Shown in pieces: positions 12,105 to 19,105 of a stretch of 64,000 bases of DNA. This DNA comes from Falsiroseomonas sp051433195. Its GTDB lineage: Bacteria > Pseudomonadota > Alphaproteobacteria > Acetobacterales > Acetobacteraceae. The translations under genes and the position numbers were made by a program. Location of the stretch: assembly GCF_051433195.1 (NCBI RefSeq), contig NZ_JBHMFT010000012.1, positions 1 to 64,000 on the forward strand, in the 5' to 3' direction. The notes below the pieces were generated by a model that saw only the letters and a list, made by a program, of their open reading frames with translations, made no database searches and was not told the DNA's origin. Positions within the stretch are counted from its first letter, which is position 1. Each line of letters begins with the position of its first letter.

Positions 12105-12887
12105 TCAACGCGCCCCGGGCAGGGCGAGGAAGCTGGCGCGCAGGGCCTCGGCGAAGGTCGCGATCATCGGCGGCGCCAGCAGGCCGAGCAGGGCCAGCCC
12201 GGCCAGGATCTGGCCCGGCACCGCGACGAAGAAGGTCTGCACCTGCGGCGCCAGCCGGGCGAGCAGCCCGAGCGCCACGTTCAGGACGATGGCGCCGATG
12301 ACGAAGGGCGCCGCCAGGCGCAGCGCCAGCGCCAGCGCATCCGCGCCGGCCTGCGCCAGGGTGGCGGCGGCGGCACCGGCGGGGAACGGGTTGCCGGCGG
12401 GCAGCACGGCGTAGCTTTCGGCCAGCGCCCGCAGTGCGACGCCATGCAGCCCCGTCGCCATCACCAGCACCACCGCCAGCAGCCCGAGCGCACGGCCGAG
12501 CGCGGTGGCCTGCAAACCAAGGCCCGGGTCCACCACCAGCAGCCCGCCCAGCCCGATCAGCGCCGAGATCGCCTGGCCCGCCATGGCGAAGGCCAGCAGC
12601 GCCAGCCGCGCCAGGCCACCGATCCAGAGGCCGATGAGGATTTCCGTTGCCAGCAGCCGCAGCGCATCGGCGGCCTCCTGCGGCACCGGCGGCAGGCCCG
12701 GCGCGACGATCGGGAACAGCAGCGCGACCAGGGCGAGCCCGAGGCCGAGCCGCAACGGTGCCGGCACCTCCTCCTCCCCCAGTCCGGGCAGCAGCATCAC
12801 CGCGGCACCGAGCCGCGCGAAGACCACCACGGCCTGGAAGGCGATGGCCGGCAGGGTCTGCAAAAGGGCGAGATCGGCCTCGTTCAC
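12105..12887 (-). CDS. fliR: Flagellar biosynthetic protein FliR
   Basis: A 260-residue inner-membrane protein with about six helices; with FliP, FliQ and FlhB it forms the flagellar export gate. Recognised by GLWIGGLARLALLAFAMAGQAIS and the C-terminal LLARLAPQVQTFFVAVPGQILAG block. The start is GTG at 12887 (reading NEADLALLQ). A 26-bp tandem duplication of the fliQ 3' end separates it from fliQ. Confidence 0.94.
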   Translation of the reverse strand: MNEADLALLQTLPAIAFQAVVVFARLGAAVMLLPGLGEEEVPAPLRLGLGLALVALLFPIVAPGLPPVPQEAADALRLLATEILIGLWIGGLARLALLAFAMAGQAISALIGLGGLLVVDPGLGLQATALGRALGLLAVVLVMATGLHGVALRALAESYAVLPAGNPFPAGAAAATLAQAGADALALALRLAAPFVIGAIVLNVALGLLARLAPQVQTFFVAVPGQILAGLALLGLLAPPMIATFAEALRASFLALPGAR

Positions 12888-12896
12888 GCCGCCCGA

Positions 12897-12945
12897 CTCA
12901 TGGCGCGCCTCCCAGCGCCCGGCTCATGGCGCGCCTCCCAGCGCG
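12897..12945. repeat. 26-bp tandem duplication of the fliQ 3' end
   Basis: CTCATGGCGCGCCTCCCAGC occurs at 12897 and again at 12923, a period of 26 bases; each copy extends two or three bases further. The copy at 12923-12945 encodes the last residues (ALGGAP) and stop of FliQ. The other copy is non-coding and lies just before fliR. Confidence 0.85.
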
Positions 12946-13199
12946 ACCATCCGGTCGAACAGCGTGCGGGTCCAGCCTGTCATGGCGGCCAGGGTGAAGG
13001 GGCCGAGCAGCAGCATCAGCGCGCCGCCGACGACGAGCTTGGGCAGGAAGGCGAGCGTCGCTTCCTGAATCTGCGTCAGCGCCTGCACCAGCGAGACGAC
13101 GAGGCCGATCACCAGGATGGCGACCAGGGGCGGACCCATCACCTGGGTGGAGACCCACAGCGCTTCGCGCAGCGCCTGGCCCATGGCCTGTTCCGACAT
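12924..13199 (-). CDS. fliQ: Flagellar biosynthetic protein FliQ
   Basis: A 91-residue export-gate subunit with two transmembrane helices (about residues 15-40 and 52-75), carrying the family segment VSLVQALTQIQEATLAFLPKL. Normal length. Between fliE and fliR on the minus strand. Its final codons lie in one half of a 26-bp tandem duplication. Confidence 0.95.
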   Translation of the reverse strand: MSEQAMGQALREALWVSTQVMGPPLVAILVIGLVVSLVQALTQIQEATLAFLPKLVVGGALMLLLGPFTLAAMTGWTRTLFDRMVALGGAP

Positions 13200-13242
13200 C
13201 GGCCCTCCTGGCCCTCCACGCGCGCGCCGCTTTCGGCCCGCA

Positions 13243-13533
13243 TCAGATCGGCATCCGCATCACGTCCTGGTACGCCGCGACCACGCGGTCGCGCAGCGAC
13301 ACGGCGGTCTGCAAGGCGAGCTCGGCGCGGGAGATGGCGAGCACCGCCTCCGTCACGCTGCCCTGCCCCATGAGGGCCTGGGTCGAGGTGGCCTCGGCGC
13401 TGCGGCCGACCTCGATGCCGGATTCCAGCGCGCGGGTCATCGCCGCGCCGAAACCGGTGCCGGCGGGTTCGGCGCCGGCCGGACGGGCGGCGGAGGCATA
13501 GGCGGCGGCGGCCTGGACGGCACCGACCGGCAT
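13243..13533 (-). CDS. fliE: Flagellar hook-basal body complex protein FliE
   Basis: A 96-residue MS ring-rod adaptor, the first rod protein exported. The C-terminal half has the family signature: SVTEAVLAISRAELALQTAV followed by RDRVVAAYQDVMRMPI. The N-terminus is short and Ala-rich. Located between flgC and fliQ, the usual flgB-flgC-fliE order. Confidence 0.94.
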   Translation of the reverse strand: MPVGAVQAAAAYASAARPAGAEPAGTGFGAAMTRALESGIEVGRSAEATSTQALMGQGSVTEAVLAISRAELALQTAVSLRDRVVAAYQDVMRMPI

Positions 13534-13555
13534 CAGCGCGATGACCTAGCGGCGG

Positions 13556-13981
13556 TCATCGCAGCGCCTCGATGGCGCGGGTCAGCATGCCGCGGGTGGT
13601 CTCCAGCACGGACAGGTTGGCGCTGTAGCCGCGCTGCGCCTCCCGCATGTCCATCACCTCCACCACGCTGTCGACATTCGGCGTCTTCACGTAGCCCCGC
13701 GCATCGGCGGCGGGATGGGCCGGGTCGAAGCGCGTCGGGAAATCGCCGGGCGCGGTGCCGATGCGGGAGACGGCAACGGTCTCCGTGCCCGCGCCGGATC
13801 CGCTGCCCAGGGCGCGGTCCAGCCGGTTGGCGAAGCTGACGGTGCGGCGGCGATAGGGGTCGGCGCCGGCGGATTCCCCGGTGCTGTCGCGGTTGGCGAG
13901 GTTTTCCGCCACCACCCGCAGCCGGGTGGACTGCGCCGCCATGCCGGCGGCGGAAATGCGCAATGCGCGGTCGAGATCCAT
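13556..13981 (-). CDS. flgC: Flagellar basal-body rod protein FlgC
   Basis: A 141-residue proximal rod subunit. N-terminal helix ALRISAAGMAAQSTRLRVVAENLANRDST is the axial-protein signature; the central GYVKTPNVDSVVEVMDMREAQRGYSANLSVLET block and C-terminal helix match FlgC. Follows flgB by 25 bases. Confidence 0.95.
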   Translation of the reverse strand: MDLDRALRISAAGMAAQSTRLRVVAENLANRDSTGESAGADPYRRRTVSFANRLDRALGSGSGAGTETVAVSRIGTAPGDFPTRFDPAHPAADARGYVKTPNVDSVVEVMDMREAQRGYSANLSVLETTRGMLTRAIEALR

Positions 13982-14006
13982 GCCTGGCCTCCTCCTGACG
14001 CCCCGC

Positions 14007-14447
14007 TCAGCCCTGGCGGCCGAGCGCGAGGCGGAACATGCCCGTGAAGCTGCGATGCACCTGCATGGCGAGCGCATGCGCGGTGTCGGTCTCCGCGATG
14101 CGCACCGCCTCCCGGTCCAGGGACACGGCGTTGCCATCCGGCGCGGCCTCGGCCACCGAACGATCCTCCCTTCCGCCATCGCGGGCGCGACCGCCGGCGT
14201 GCAGGTGGTTGGGGGCGGTGCGCGCCAGGGGGGGCTGCATCGTGCCGGCCAGCATGCGGGCGAAGGGCGTGAGATCCCGCGGGCGGAACTCCGGCGTGTC
14301 CGCATTGGCGATGTTCTGCGCCAGCACGGCCTGCCGCCGGTCCAGCCAGCCGAGACGCCGCGCGGCGAGGTCCAGCGGTTCGGCGCGCGGGCCGGGGCGG
14401 CTCAGTCCAGTGCCCAGACCGGGCGGGGTGAGGTTCAGGGGCTCCAT
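14007..14447 (-). CDS. flgB: Flagellar basal-body rod protein FlgB
   Basis: A 146-residue proximal rod subunit, first gene of the leftward operon flgB-flgC-fliE-fliQ-fliR-flhB. The axial signature is RRQAVLAQNIANADTPEFRPRDL. The N-terminal 25 residues are proline-rich and longer than usual. ATG at 14447 has GGCAGG 9 bases upstream; an in-frame ATG 9 bases earlier (14456) is the alternative. Confidence 0.92.
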   Translation of the reverse strand: MEPLNLTPPGLGTGLSRPGPRAEPLDLAARRLGWLDRRQAVLAQNIANADTPEFRPRDLTPFARMLAGTMQPPLARTAPNHLHAGGRARDGGREDRSVAEAAPDGNAVSLDREAVRIAETDTAHALAMQVHRSFTGMFRLALGRQG

Positions 14448-14577
14448 GCGGCGCATCCTGCCGCGCGGACATGAATCAATGGTTGCCACCCCGGGCTGCA
14501 TTGCGCGGTCCGGGGCGAATGGCATCTTCGCGGGCCGCATCAAGGATTTGTTCACCCGGGCCTGCGCCAATAGGGGC

Positions 14578-14865
14578 ATGTCGGATGATCTCAGCCCGGG
14601 CCACGCCGCCGCCTTCCCTGACGCAGGCCTGCACGCACGCGCCGTGCAGGCGGCGATCGAGGCGATGGGCGGCACCGTGCTGATGGCGCGCGCCCTGGTG
14701 GAATCGGGGCGGCGGGTGGATCTCGAGGGGCTGGACCGCGACGCCACCGCGCTGTGTGCCGCCGTTCTCGGCCTGGCCGGGGACCAGGGAAGGCTGCTGC
14801 GCCCGGCGCTGGAGGGGCTGCTGCGGCAGGTCGACGGCCTGCTGGCCGAGGTGGCGCGCAACTGA
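14578..14865 (+). CDS. Small alpha-helical protein of unknown function, flagellar locus
   Basis: A 95-residue soluble, helix-rich protein (ARAVQAAIEAMGGTVLMARAL, then GLLRQVDGLLAEVARN) read rightward, diverging from flgB and 46 bases before fliO. No family recognised. Size and position suggest a flagellar assembly accessory such as a chaperone (inference). The frame is open upstream, but the ATG at 14578 is the first with a purine-rich AGGGG just before it. Confidence 0.55.
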   Translation: MSDDLSPGHAAAFPDAGLHARAVQAAIEAMGGTVLMARALVESGRRVDLEGLDRDATALCAAVLGLAGDQGRLLRPALEGLLRQVDGLLAEVARN

Positions 14866-14911
14866 AGCGACACGGCGCCCAGGACGGGTCGCCGGATGCA
14901 GGGGTGTCAGG

Positions 14912-15220
14912 ATGACCGAAGCGAGCCTGCCGAGCGCGGCGCTGACCGCCCTCGCCGCATTGCTGGCCGTGCTCGCGGCGCTGCTGCTGGCCGGGCGTGC
15001 CGCACGGGCGGCCGGCATGGGCGCACGGCCGGGCAAGCGCCTGGCGGTGGAGGAGACGTTGGCGCTGGACGGCCGGCGGCGGCTGACCCTTTTGCGCTGC
15101 GAGGGCCGCCAGCTGCTGCTGCTGACCGGTGGGGCGCAGGAGGTGGTGGTGGGGTGGCTGCCGCCGGACCCGGCCGCGCCTGCGCCCGGGTCACTATCGT
15201 CCGGGGCGCCGCCGCGATGA
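14912..15220 (+). CDS. fliO: Flagellar biosynthetic protein FliO
   Basis: A 102-residue protein with one N-terminal membrane helix (about residues 10-30) and a small cytoplasmic domain reading RLAVEETLALDGRRRLTLLRCEGRQLLLLTGG, the FliO signature. FliO helps FliP assemble into the export gate. Its stop codon overlaps the fliP start (ATGA). Confidence 0.85.
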   Translation: MTEASLPSAALTALAALLAVLAALLLAGRAARAAGMGARPGKRLAVEETLALDGRRRLTLLRCEGRQLLLLTGGAQEVVVGWLPPDPAAPAPGSLSSGAPPR

Positions 15221-15936
15221 GGTGGCTGGTCCTGGCGCTGCTGCTGCTGCCGGGCACGCTGGCGGCGCAGAGCCTGAACCTCGACCTCGGCGCGGGCCAG
15301 GCCGGGACCACGGCGCGGCTGCTGCAATTCACCGCGCTGATCGGGCTGCTGTCGCTGGCGCCGTCGCTGCTGGTGATGATGACCGCCTTCGCGCGCATCG
15401 CCATCGTGCTGGCCCTGCTGCGCAGTGCCATCGGCGCGCCCTCCATCCCGCCCAACCCGGTGCTGATCGGCCTCGCGCTGTTCCTGACCCTGTTCGTGAT
15501 GGAGCCGGTGCTGCTGCAATCCTGGCAGCAGGGCATCCTGCCGATGGCGGAGGGGCGCATCGGCGAGCTTGCGGGGATGCAGGCGGCGGCCGAGCCGTTC
15601 CGACTCTTCATGGCGGCCCAGGTGCGCGACGACGACCTGGCGCTGTTCCTCGACCTCGCGGACCTGCCGATGGTGGGCGCGGCGGAGGCGCCGTGGCGGG
15701 CGCTGACTCCGGCCTTCATGGTCAGCGAATTGCGCCGCGACTTCGAAATCGGGTTCCTGGTGTTCCTGCCCTTCCTGGTGATCGACCTGGTGGCGGCCAG
15801 CCTGCTGATGTCGCTCGGCATGATGATGCTGCCGCCGACCGTGGTGGCGCTGCCCTTCAAGCTGGCCTTCTTCGTGCTGGTCGATGGCTGGCGGCTGATC
15901 GCGGGAAGCCTGGTGCAGGGATTCGCGCCGGGCTGA
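15217..15936 (+). CDS. fliP: Flagellar biosynthetic protein FliP
   Basis: A 239-residue export-gate core subunit with a cleavable signal peptide (WLVLALLLLPGTLAAQ) and four membrane helices. Diagnostic segments are FARIAIVLALLRSAIG, LALFLTLFVMEP and the C-terminal FEIGFLVFLPFLVIDLVAAS followed by SLGMMMLPPTVVALPFKL. Translationally coupled to fliO by a 4-base overlap. Confidence 0.96.
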   Translation: MRWLVLALLLLPGTLAAQSLNLDLGAGQAGTTARLLQFTALIGLLSLAPSLLVMMTAFARIAIVLALLRSAIGAPSIPPNPVLIGLALFLTLFVMEPVLLQSWQQGILPMAEGRIGELAGMQAAAEPFRLFMAAQVRDDDLALFLDLADLPMVGAAEAPWRALTPAFMVSELRRDFEIGFLVFLPFLVIDLVAASLLMSLGMMMLPPTVVALPFKLAFFVLVDGWRLIAGSLVQGFAPG

Positions 15937-15939
15937 GCG

Positions 15940-16007
15940 CGGTGCGGCGCCGGTGAAATGCGCGAAACCAAATAGTCGTTGCGCCGCTTGCGCCGCGCGC
16001 CGCACCG
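15940..16007. repeat. Long-loop inverted repeat after fliP
   Basis: CGGTGCGGCGC (15940-15950) and GCGCCGCACCG (15997-16007) are perfect 11-base complements separated by 46 AT-richer bases. It lies in the gap between fliP and the next gene. Could be a terminator-like structure or a protected promoter region. Confidence 0.35.
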
Positions 16008-16034
16008 TCAGGTTCCGTTTTTCCGGGGTGCGTC

Positions 16035-17483
16035 ATGCCACGCTGGATCATCGCCCTGTCGCTGGTCTGCGCGTTGTCGGCGACTCTGCTCGGCGCCCTT
16101 TGGGCGACGCTGCTGCCGGCCCGGGCCGCCCTGGCGCAGGCGCCGGCGCGGGAATCGCGCATTGTCCAGTGCAGCGTGCCGGCGTCCCGCGACGTGCCGT
16201 GGCAGGTGGGGTCCGGCTTCATGGTGCTGGGCGATGTCGCGCAGCACCTGACCGTCAGCGCGCCGGCACTGCCGTTGCAGGCGGTGCGGCAAACCTCCAA
16301 GGCCGTGCCGACGCTGGAGCTGACGTTGTCCCGGCCGAGCTGGTTGACGCCTGTGGAATGGCGCAACGCCTGGTTCGAGGCGGTGGTGTATCCCGCCGAC
16401 CGATCGCCGGTGGCCTTGCGGGAAGCCGACCTGACGCGCGGCACGGTGCTGCCGCCAACACCAAATGACGACGAGACGACCGTTTCCGCCGTCTTCCCGG
16501 CACTGGAGGCGGGATGGCGACCTTCCTACTGGGAGGTGGTGCTGCTGCTTTGCGTCGATCCGGTGGAATCGCTGAACCCGCTGCGGGCGAATGGCCGGGA
16601 GCTGCGCGCCTATGCGCGGCAGCCGATGTTCGTCTCCAAGCTGCGCACCTCGGCCTCGGCCGGGCTGGCGACGAGCCTGCTGGCCTATCTGCTGCTGGGC
16701 TTCGCGGCGATGCAGATCCATCAGCGGCAATATGCGCATAGCCGCGCGCTGCTCGGCAGCGGCGCGCCGAGTGCCTATGGCTATGCGCTGCGGCCGACGG
16801 TGATCGCGCAGGACAGCTTCGGCTATTGCAGCCTTTCGCGCTTCCAGGTGCTGCTGTTCACGCTCGTGCTGGCCGGCGTCTATGCGTATGTGATGGCGCG
16901 GACCGGGGAGTTGCCGAACCTCAGCACCAGCGTGCTGACGCTGCTCGGCGTGACGCTGACGGGTTCCACCCTGGCGCGGCTGACCGAAGGCTCGGTGATG
17001 CACACGCAGAACCGCATGTGGCTGTTCGGCACCGGCGTGCTGGACCCGGCGCCGCGGCTGCCGCGCTGGACGGACCTGGTGGAATCCGATGGCGAGATCG
17101 ACGTGACGCGGGTGCAGGCGCTGCTGTTCAGCCTGTTTGCCGCGATCGCGCTGGTGGTCACCGGCACCGGCGACCTGGCCAATTTCGAGATTCCGGACCA
17201 GCTGGTGACGCTGATCGGCATCAGCCAGGCGGTCTATGTCGCCGGCCGCGCCCTGCCGCGGGATTCGGCGAAGCGGCTGAACGAGGAAGTGGCGGCGATC
17301 CGCGATGCGGAAGCGCGCGCGCTGGCCAACCCGGCGGACGCAACCGCATTGAAGGATTTCGAGACGGCGCGCAACGCGGTGGCGGCCTCGCTGCGCGACG
17401 TGTTCAGCGAGCGGTTCCAGGACATGCGGCTGCGGACGCTGAGGCCCGGCGACCGGGTGCCGCCGGCGGTGGAGCCGGCCTGA
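16035..17483 (+). CDS. Hypothetical membrane protein
   Basis: A 482-residue protein: N-terminal signal or anchor helix (residues 5-33), a beta-rich extracytoplasmic domain (about 40-190) and five hydrophobic helices, including SLLAYLLLGFAAMQI (about 212-230), FQVLLFTLVLAGVYAYVMA (about 277-297) and VQALLFSLFAAIALVVTGT. Two helices are preceded by related phrases (SRFQVLLF and TRVQALLF), suggesting an internal duplication. I do not recognise the family. It lies between fliP and speE, convergent with speE, and may be unrelated to motility. Confidence 0.75.
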   Translation: MPRWIIALSLVCALSATLLGALWATLLPARAALAQAPARESRIVQCSVPASRDVPWQVGSGFMVLGDVAQHLTVSAPALPLQAVRQTSKAVPTLELTLSRPSWLTPVEWRNAWFEAVVYPADRSPVALREADLTRGTVLPPTPNDDETTVSAVFPALEAGWRPSYWEVVLLLCVDPVESLNPLRANGRELRAYARQPMFVSKLRTSASAGLATSLLAYLLLGFAAMQIHQRQYAHSRALLGSGAPSAYGYALRPTVIAQDSFGYCSLSRFQVLLFTLVLAGVYAYVMARTGELPNLSTSVLTLLGVTLTGSTLARLTEGSVMHTQNRMWLFGTGVLDPAPRLPRWTDLVESDGEIDVTRVQALLFSLFAAIALVVTGTGDLANFEIPDQLVTLIGISQAVYVAGRALPRDSAKRLNEEVAAIRDAEARALANPADATALKDFETARNAVAASLRDVFSERFQDMRLRTLRPGDRVPPAVEPA

Positions 17484-17495
17484 GGCTGCGCGCCG

Positions 17496-18365
17496 TCAGC
17501 CCCGCGGCAGGTGCATGCCGATGTAGGGCGGCAGGTTGAAGGCACCGACATGGATTTCGGGAGTCCAGTAGCGCGTGGTGTCCAGCACGCCGGCGACATC
17601 GGCGCGGCGGCGGATCTCGGCGACGTCCACATGCCGGCAGCCGGCATCCTTGGCGGCCCAGCCCAGCGTCATGAAGCCGCCGACATAGGTCGGCACGGCG
17701 GCGACATAGGCGAAGACGTCGGGGAAGGATTTGGCGCGGCGGAGCGAGGTCTGGCGCAGTTCCTCCGCCTGCATGAAGGGCACGCCGCACTGGTTCACCA
17801 CCAGGCCGCGGTCGGACAGCAGGCGGGCGCAGTTCGCGTAGAACTCGTCGGTGAACAGTACCTCCCCCACCCCGATGGGATCGGTGCTGTCGACGATGAC
17901 CACGTCGTAGCTGCCGGCCTCGGCCTGGCGGACATGGTCTATGCCGTCGCCGACGATGACGGTGGCGCGCGGGTCGGTCCAGGCATCGCCGCCGATGCCG
18001 GGCAGGTGTTCCTTGGCGAGGCGGATGACCTCCCCGTCGATTTCCACCATCACGGCACGCTCGACGGTGCGGTGCTGCAGCACGCGCCGCAGCACGCCGC
18101 CATCGCCGGCGCCGATGATCAGCACGCGCTTCGCGTCGCCATGCGCCAGCAGCGGCACATGGGCGAGCATTTCCTGGTAGACGAACTCATCCGCCTCCGT
18201 GATCTGGACCACGCCGTCCAGCAGCATGACGCGGCCATGCAGGTGGCTTTCGAAGATGCGGATGTCCTGGAACTCCGACTTCACATGCGCCAGGTCGCGC
18301 TTCACCAGGAAGCGCTGGCCCCATTCGGCGTAGAGCGTCTCGTTCACCCAGGTCTCGTCGGCCAT
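17496..18365 (-). CDS. speE: Spermidine synthase
   Basis: Transfers the aminopropyl group of decarboxylated S-adenosylmethionine to putrescine. The 289-residue Rossmann-fold protein contains VLIIGAGDGG (nucleotide binding), YDVVIVDSTDPIG (catalytic Asp region) and YQEMLAHVPLLAHG. The start at 18365 has GGAG 7 bases upstream. It lies downstream of speD, which supplies its aminopropyl donor, but a strong terminator stands between them. Confidence 0.96.
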   Translation of the reverse strand: MADETWVNETLYAEWGQRFLVKRDLAHVKSEFQDIRIFESHLHGRVMLLDGVVQITEADEFVYQEMLAHVPLLAHGDAKRVLIIGAGDGGVLRRVLQHRTVERAVMVEIDGEVIRLAKEHLPGIGGDAWTDPRATVIVGDGIDHVRQAEAGSYDVVIVDSTDPIGVGEVLFTDEFYANCARLLSDRGLVVNQCGVPFMQAEELRQTSLRRAKSFPDVFAYVAAVPTYVGGFMTLGWAAKDAGCRHVDVAEIRRRADVAGVLDTTRYWTPEIHVGAFNLPPYIGMHLPRG

Positions 18366-18383
18366 CGTCGCTCTCCGCACGCG

Positions 18384-18411
18384 AAAAAAGGGCGGACCCT
18401 GCGGTCCGCCC
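18384..18411 (-). terminator. Rho-independent terminator of speD
   Basis: Perfect 9-bp stem GGGCGGACC (18390-18398) / GGTCCGCCC (18403-18411), loop CTGC, followed on the minus strand by six T residues (18389-18384). A second perfect hairpin, CCGGCCCC/GGGGCCGG at 18421-18438, lies just before it. It would limit read-through from speD into speE. Confidence 0.85.
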
Positions 18412-18440
18412 CGAACCCGTCCGGCCCCTGGGGGCCGGGA

Positions 18441-18893
18441 TCAGCCGATCAGGCCGCGCTTGTGCTCGGCAAGCTGCACGCGCTCGGCAAGGAAGCCCTT
18501 CTTCAGCGCCGGCAGCGCCTTGTAGGGGTCGCAGTCGCCGCAGACGAAGATGTCGAGCGCCGCGTAGTCGCGTTCCGGCCAGGTGTGGATCGACACATGG
18601 CTTTCGGCCAGCACCAGCACGCCGCTGACGCCACCATTCGGGGAGAAGTGGTGGAAGTGGCCGTGCAGGATGGTGGCGCCGGTGGCCAGCGCGCCCTCGC
18701 GCAGCACCGCGTCGATATGGTCGGGGTCGTCGAGATTCGTCGCCCCCCACAGGTCGATGATCAGATGCGTTCCCGCATACCGCACGCCGTTGCGATGGAC
18801 GAAATAGTCCTTCGTTTCCGCCGAGCGGTTCTCATCAATCTGGGCGTCGCTCGGGAGATCCGAGACCATCCCCAGTTGGACGAGAGCTTCCAT
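18441..18893 (-). CDS. speD: S-adenosylmethionine decarboxylase proenzyme
   Basis: Makes decarboxylated AdoMet for spermidine synthesis. A 150-residue pyruvoyl enzyme that self-cleaves between Glu97 and Ser98 in LAESHVSIHTWPE, the prokaryotic class 1B signature; HFSPNGGVSGV and VCGDCDPYKAL are also conserved. About 30 N-terminal residues precede the usual start of the family. AAGGAG lies 8 bases before the ATG. Confidence 0.96.
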   Translation of the reverse strand: MEALVQLGMVSDLPSDAQIDENRSAETKDYFVHRNGVRYAGTHLIIDLWGATNLDDPDHIDAVLREGALATGATILHGHFHHFSPNGGVSGVLVLAESHVSIHTWPERDYAALDIFVCGDCDPYKALPALKKGFLAERVQLAEHKRGLIG

Positions 18894-19035
18894 GTTCAGG
18901 GCTCCTTCCAGCCAGCAGATGACCGGGATGATCGCTCGCCGCGGGAGTGCGGCTGTTCAAAGCAGATCGGGTCAAGGCGGCGGCATATGGGGCAAAGCCG
19001 GGGGGGGTGCAAGCGAAATCGGGACCGAACGCCGC

Positions 19036-19096
19036 AAAAAAACATGGTCCCCCCCCGGGGGGGACCGGTAAACGCTCCGGCCCCCCCCGGGGGGTC
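19036..19096 (-). terminator. Double G/C-tract terminator after the TPR protein gene
   Basis: Two hairpins made almost only of homopolymer arms: C8/G6 around 19081-19094 and GGT-C8 / G7-ACC at 19046-19066. On the minus strand the second is followed by seven T residues (19042-19036) after a 3-base gap. It ends the fliL-to-TPR operon. Confidence 0.75.
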
Positions 19097-19105
19097 GCCG
19101 GAAGA

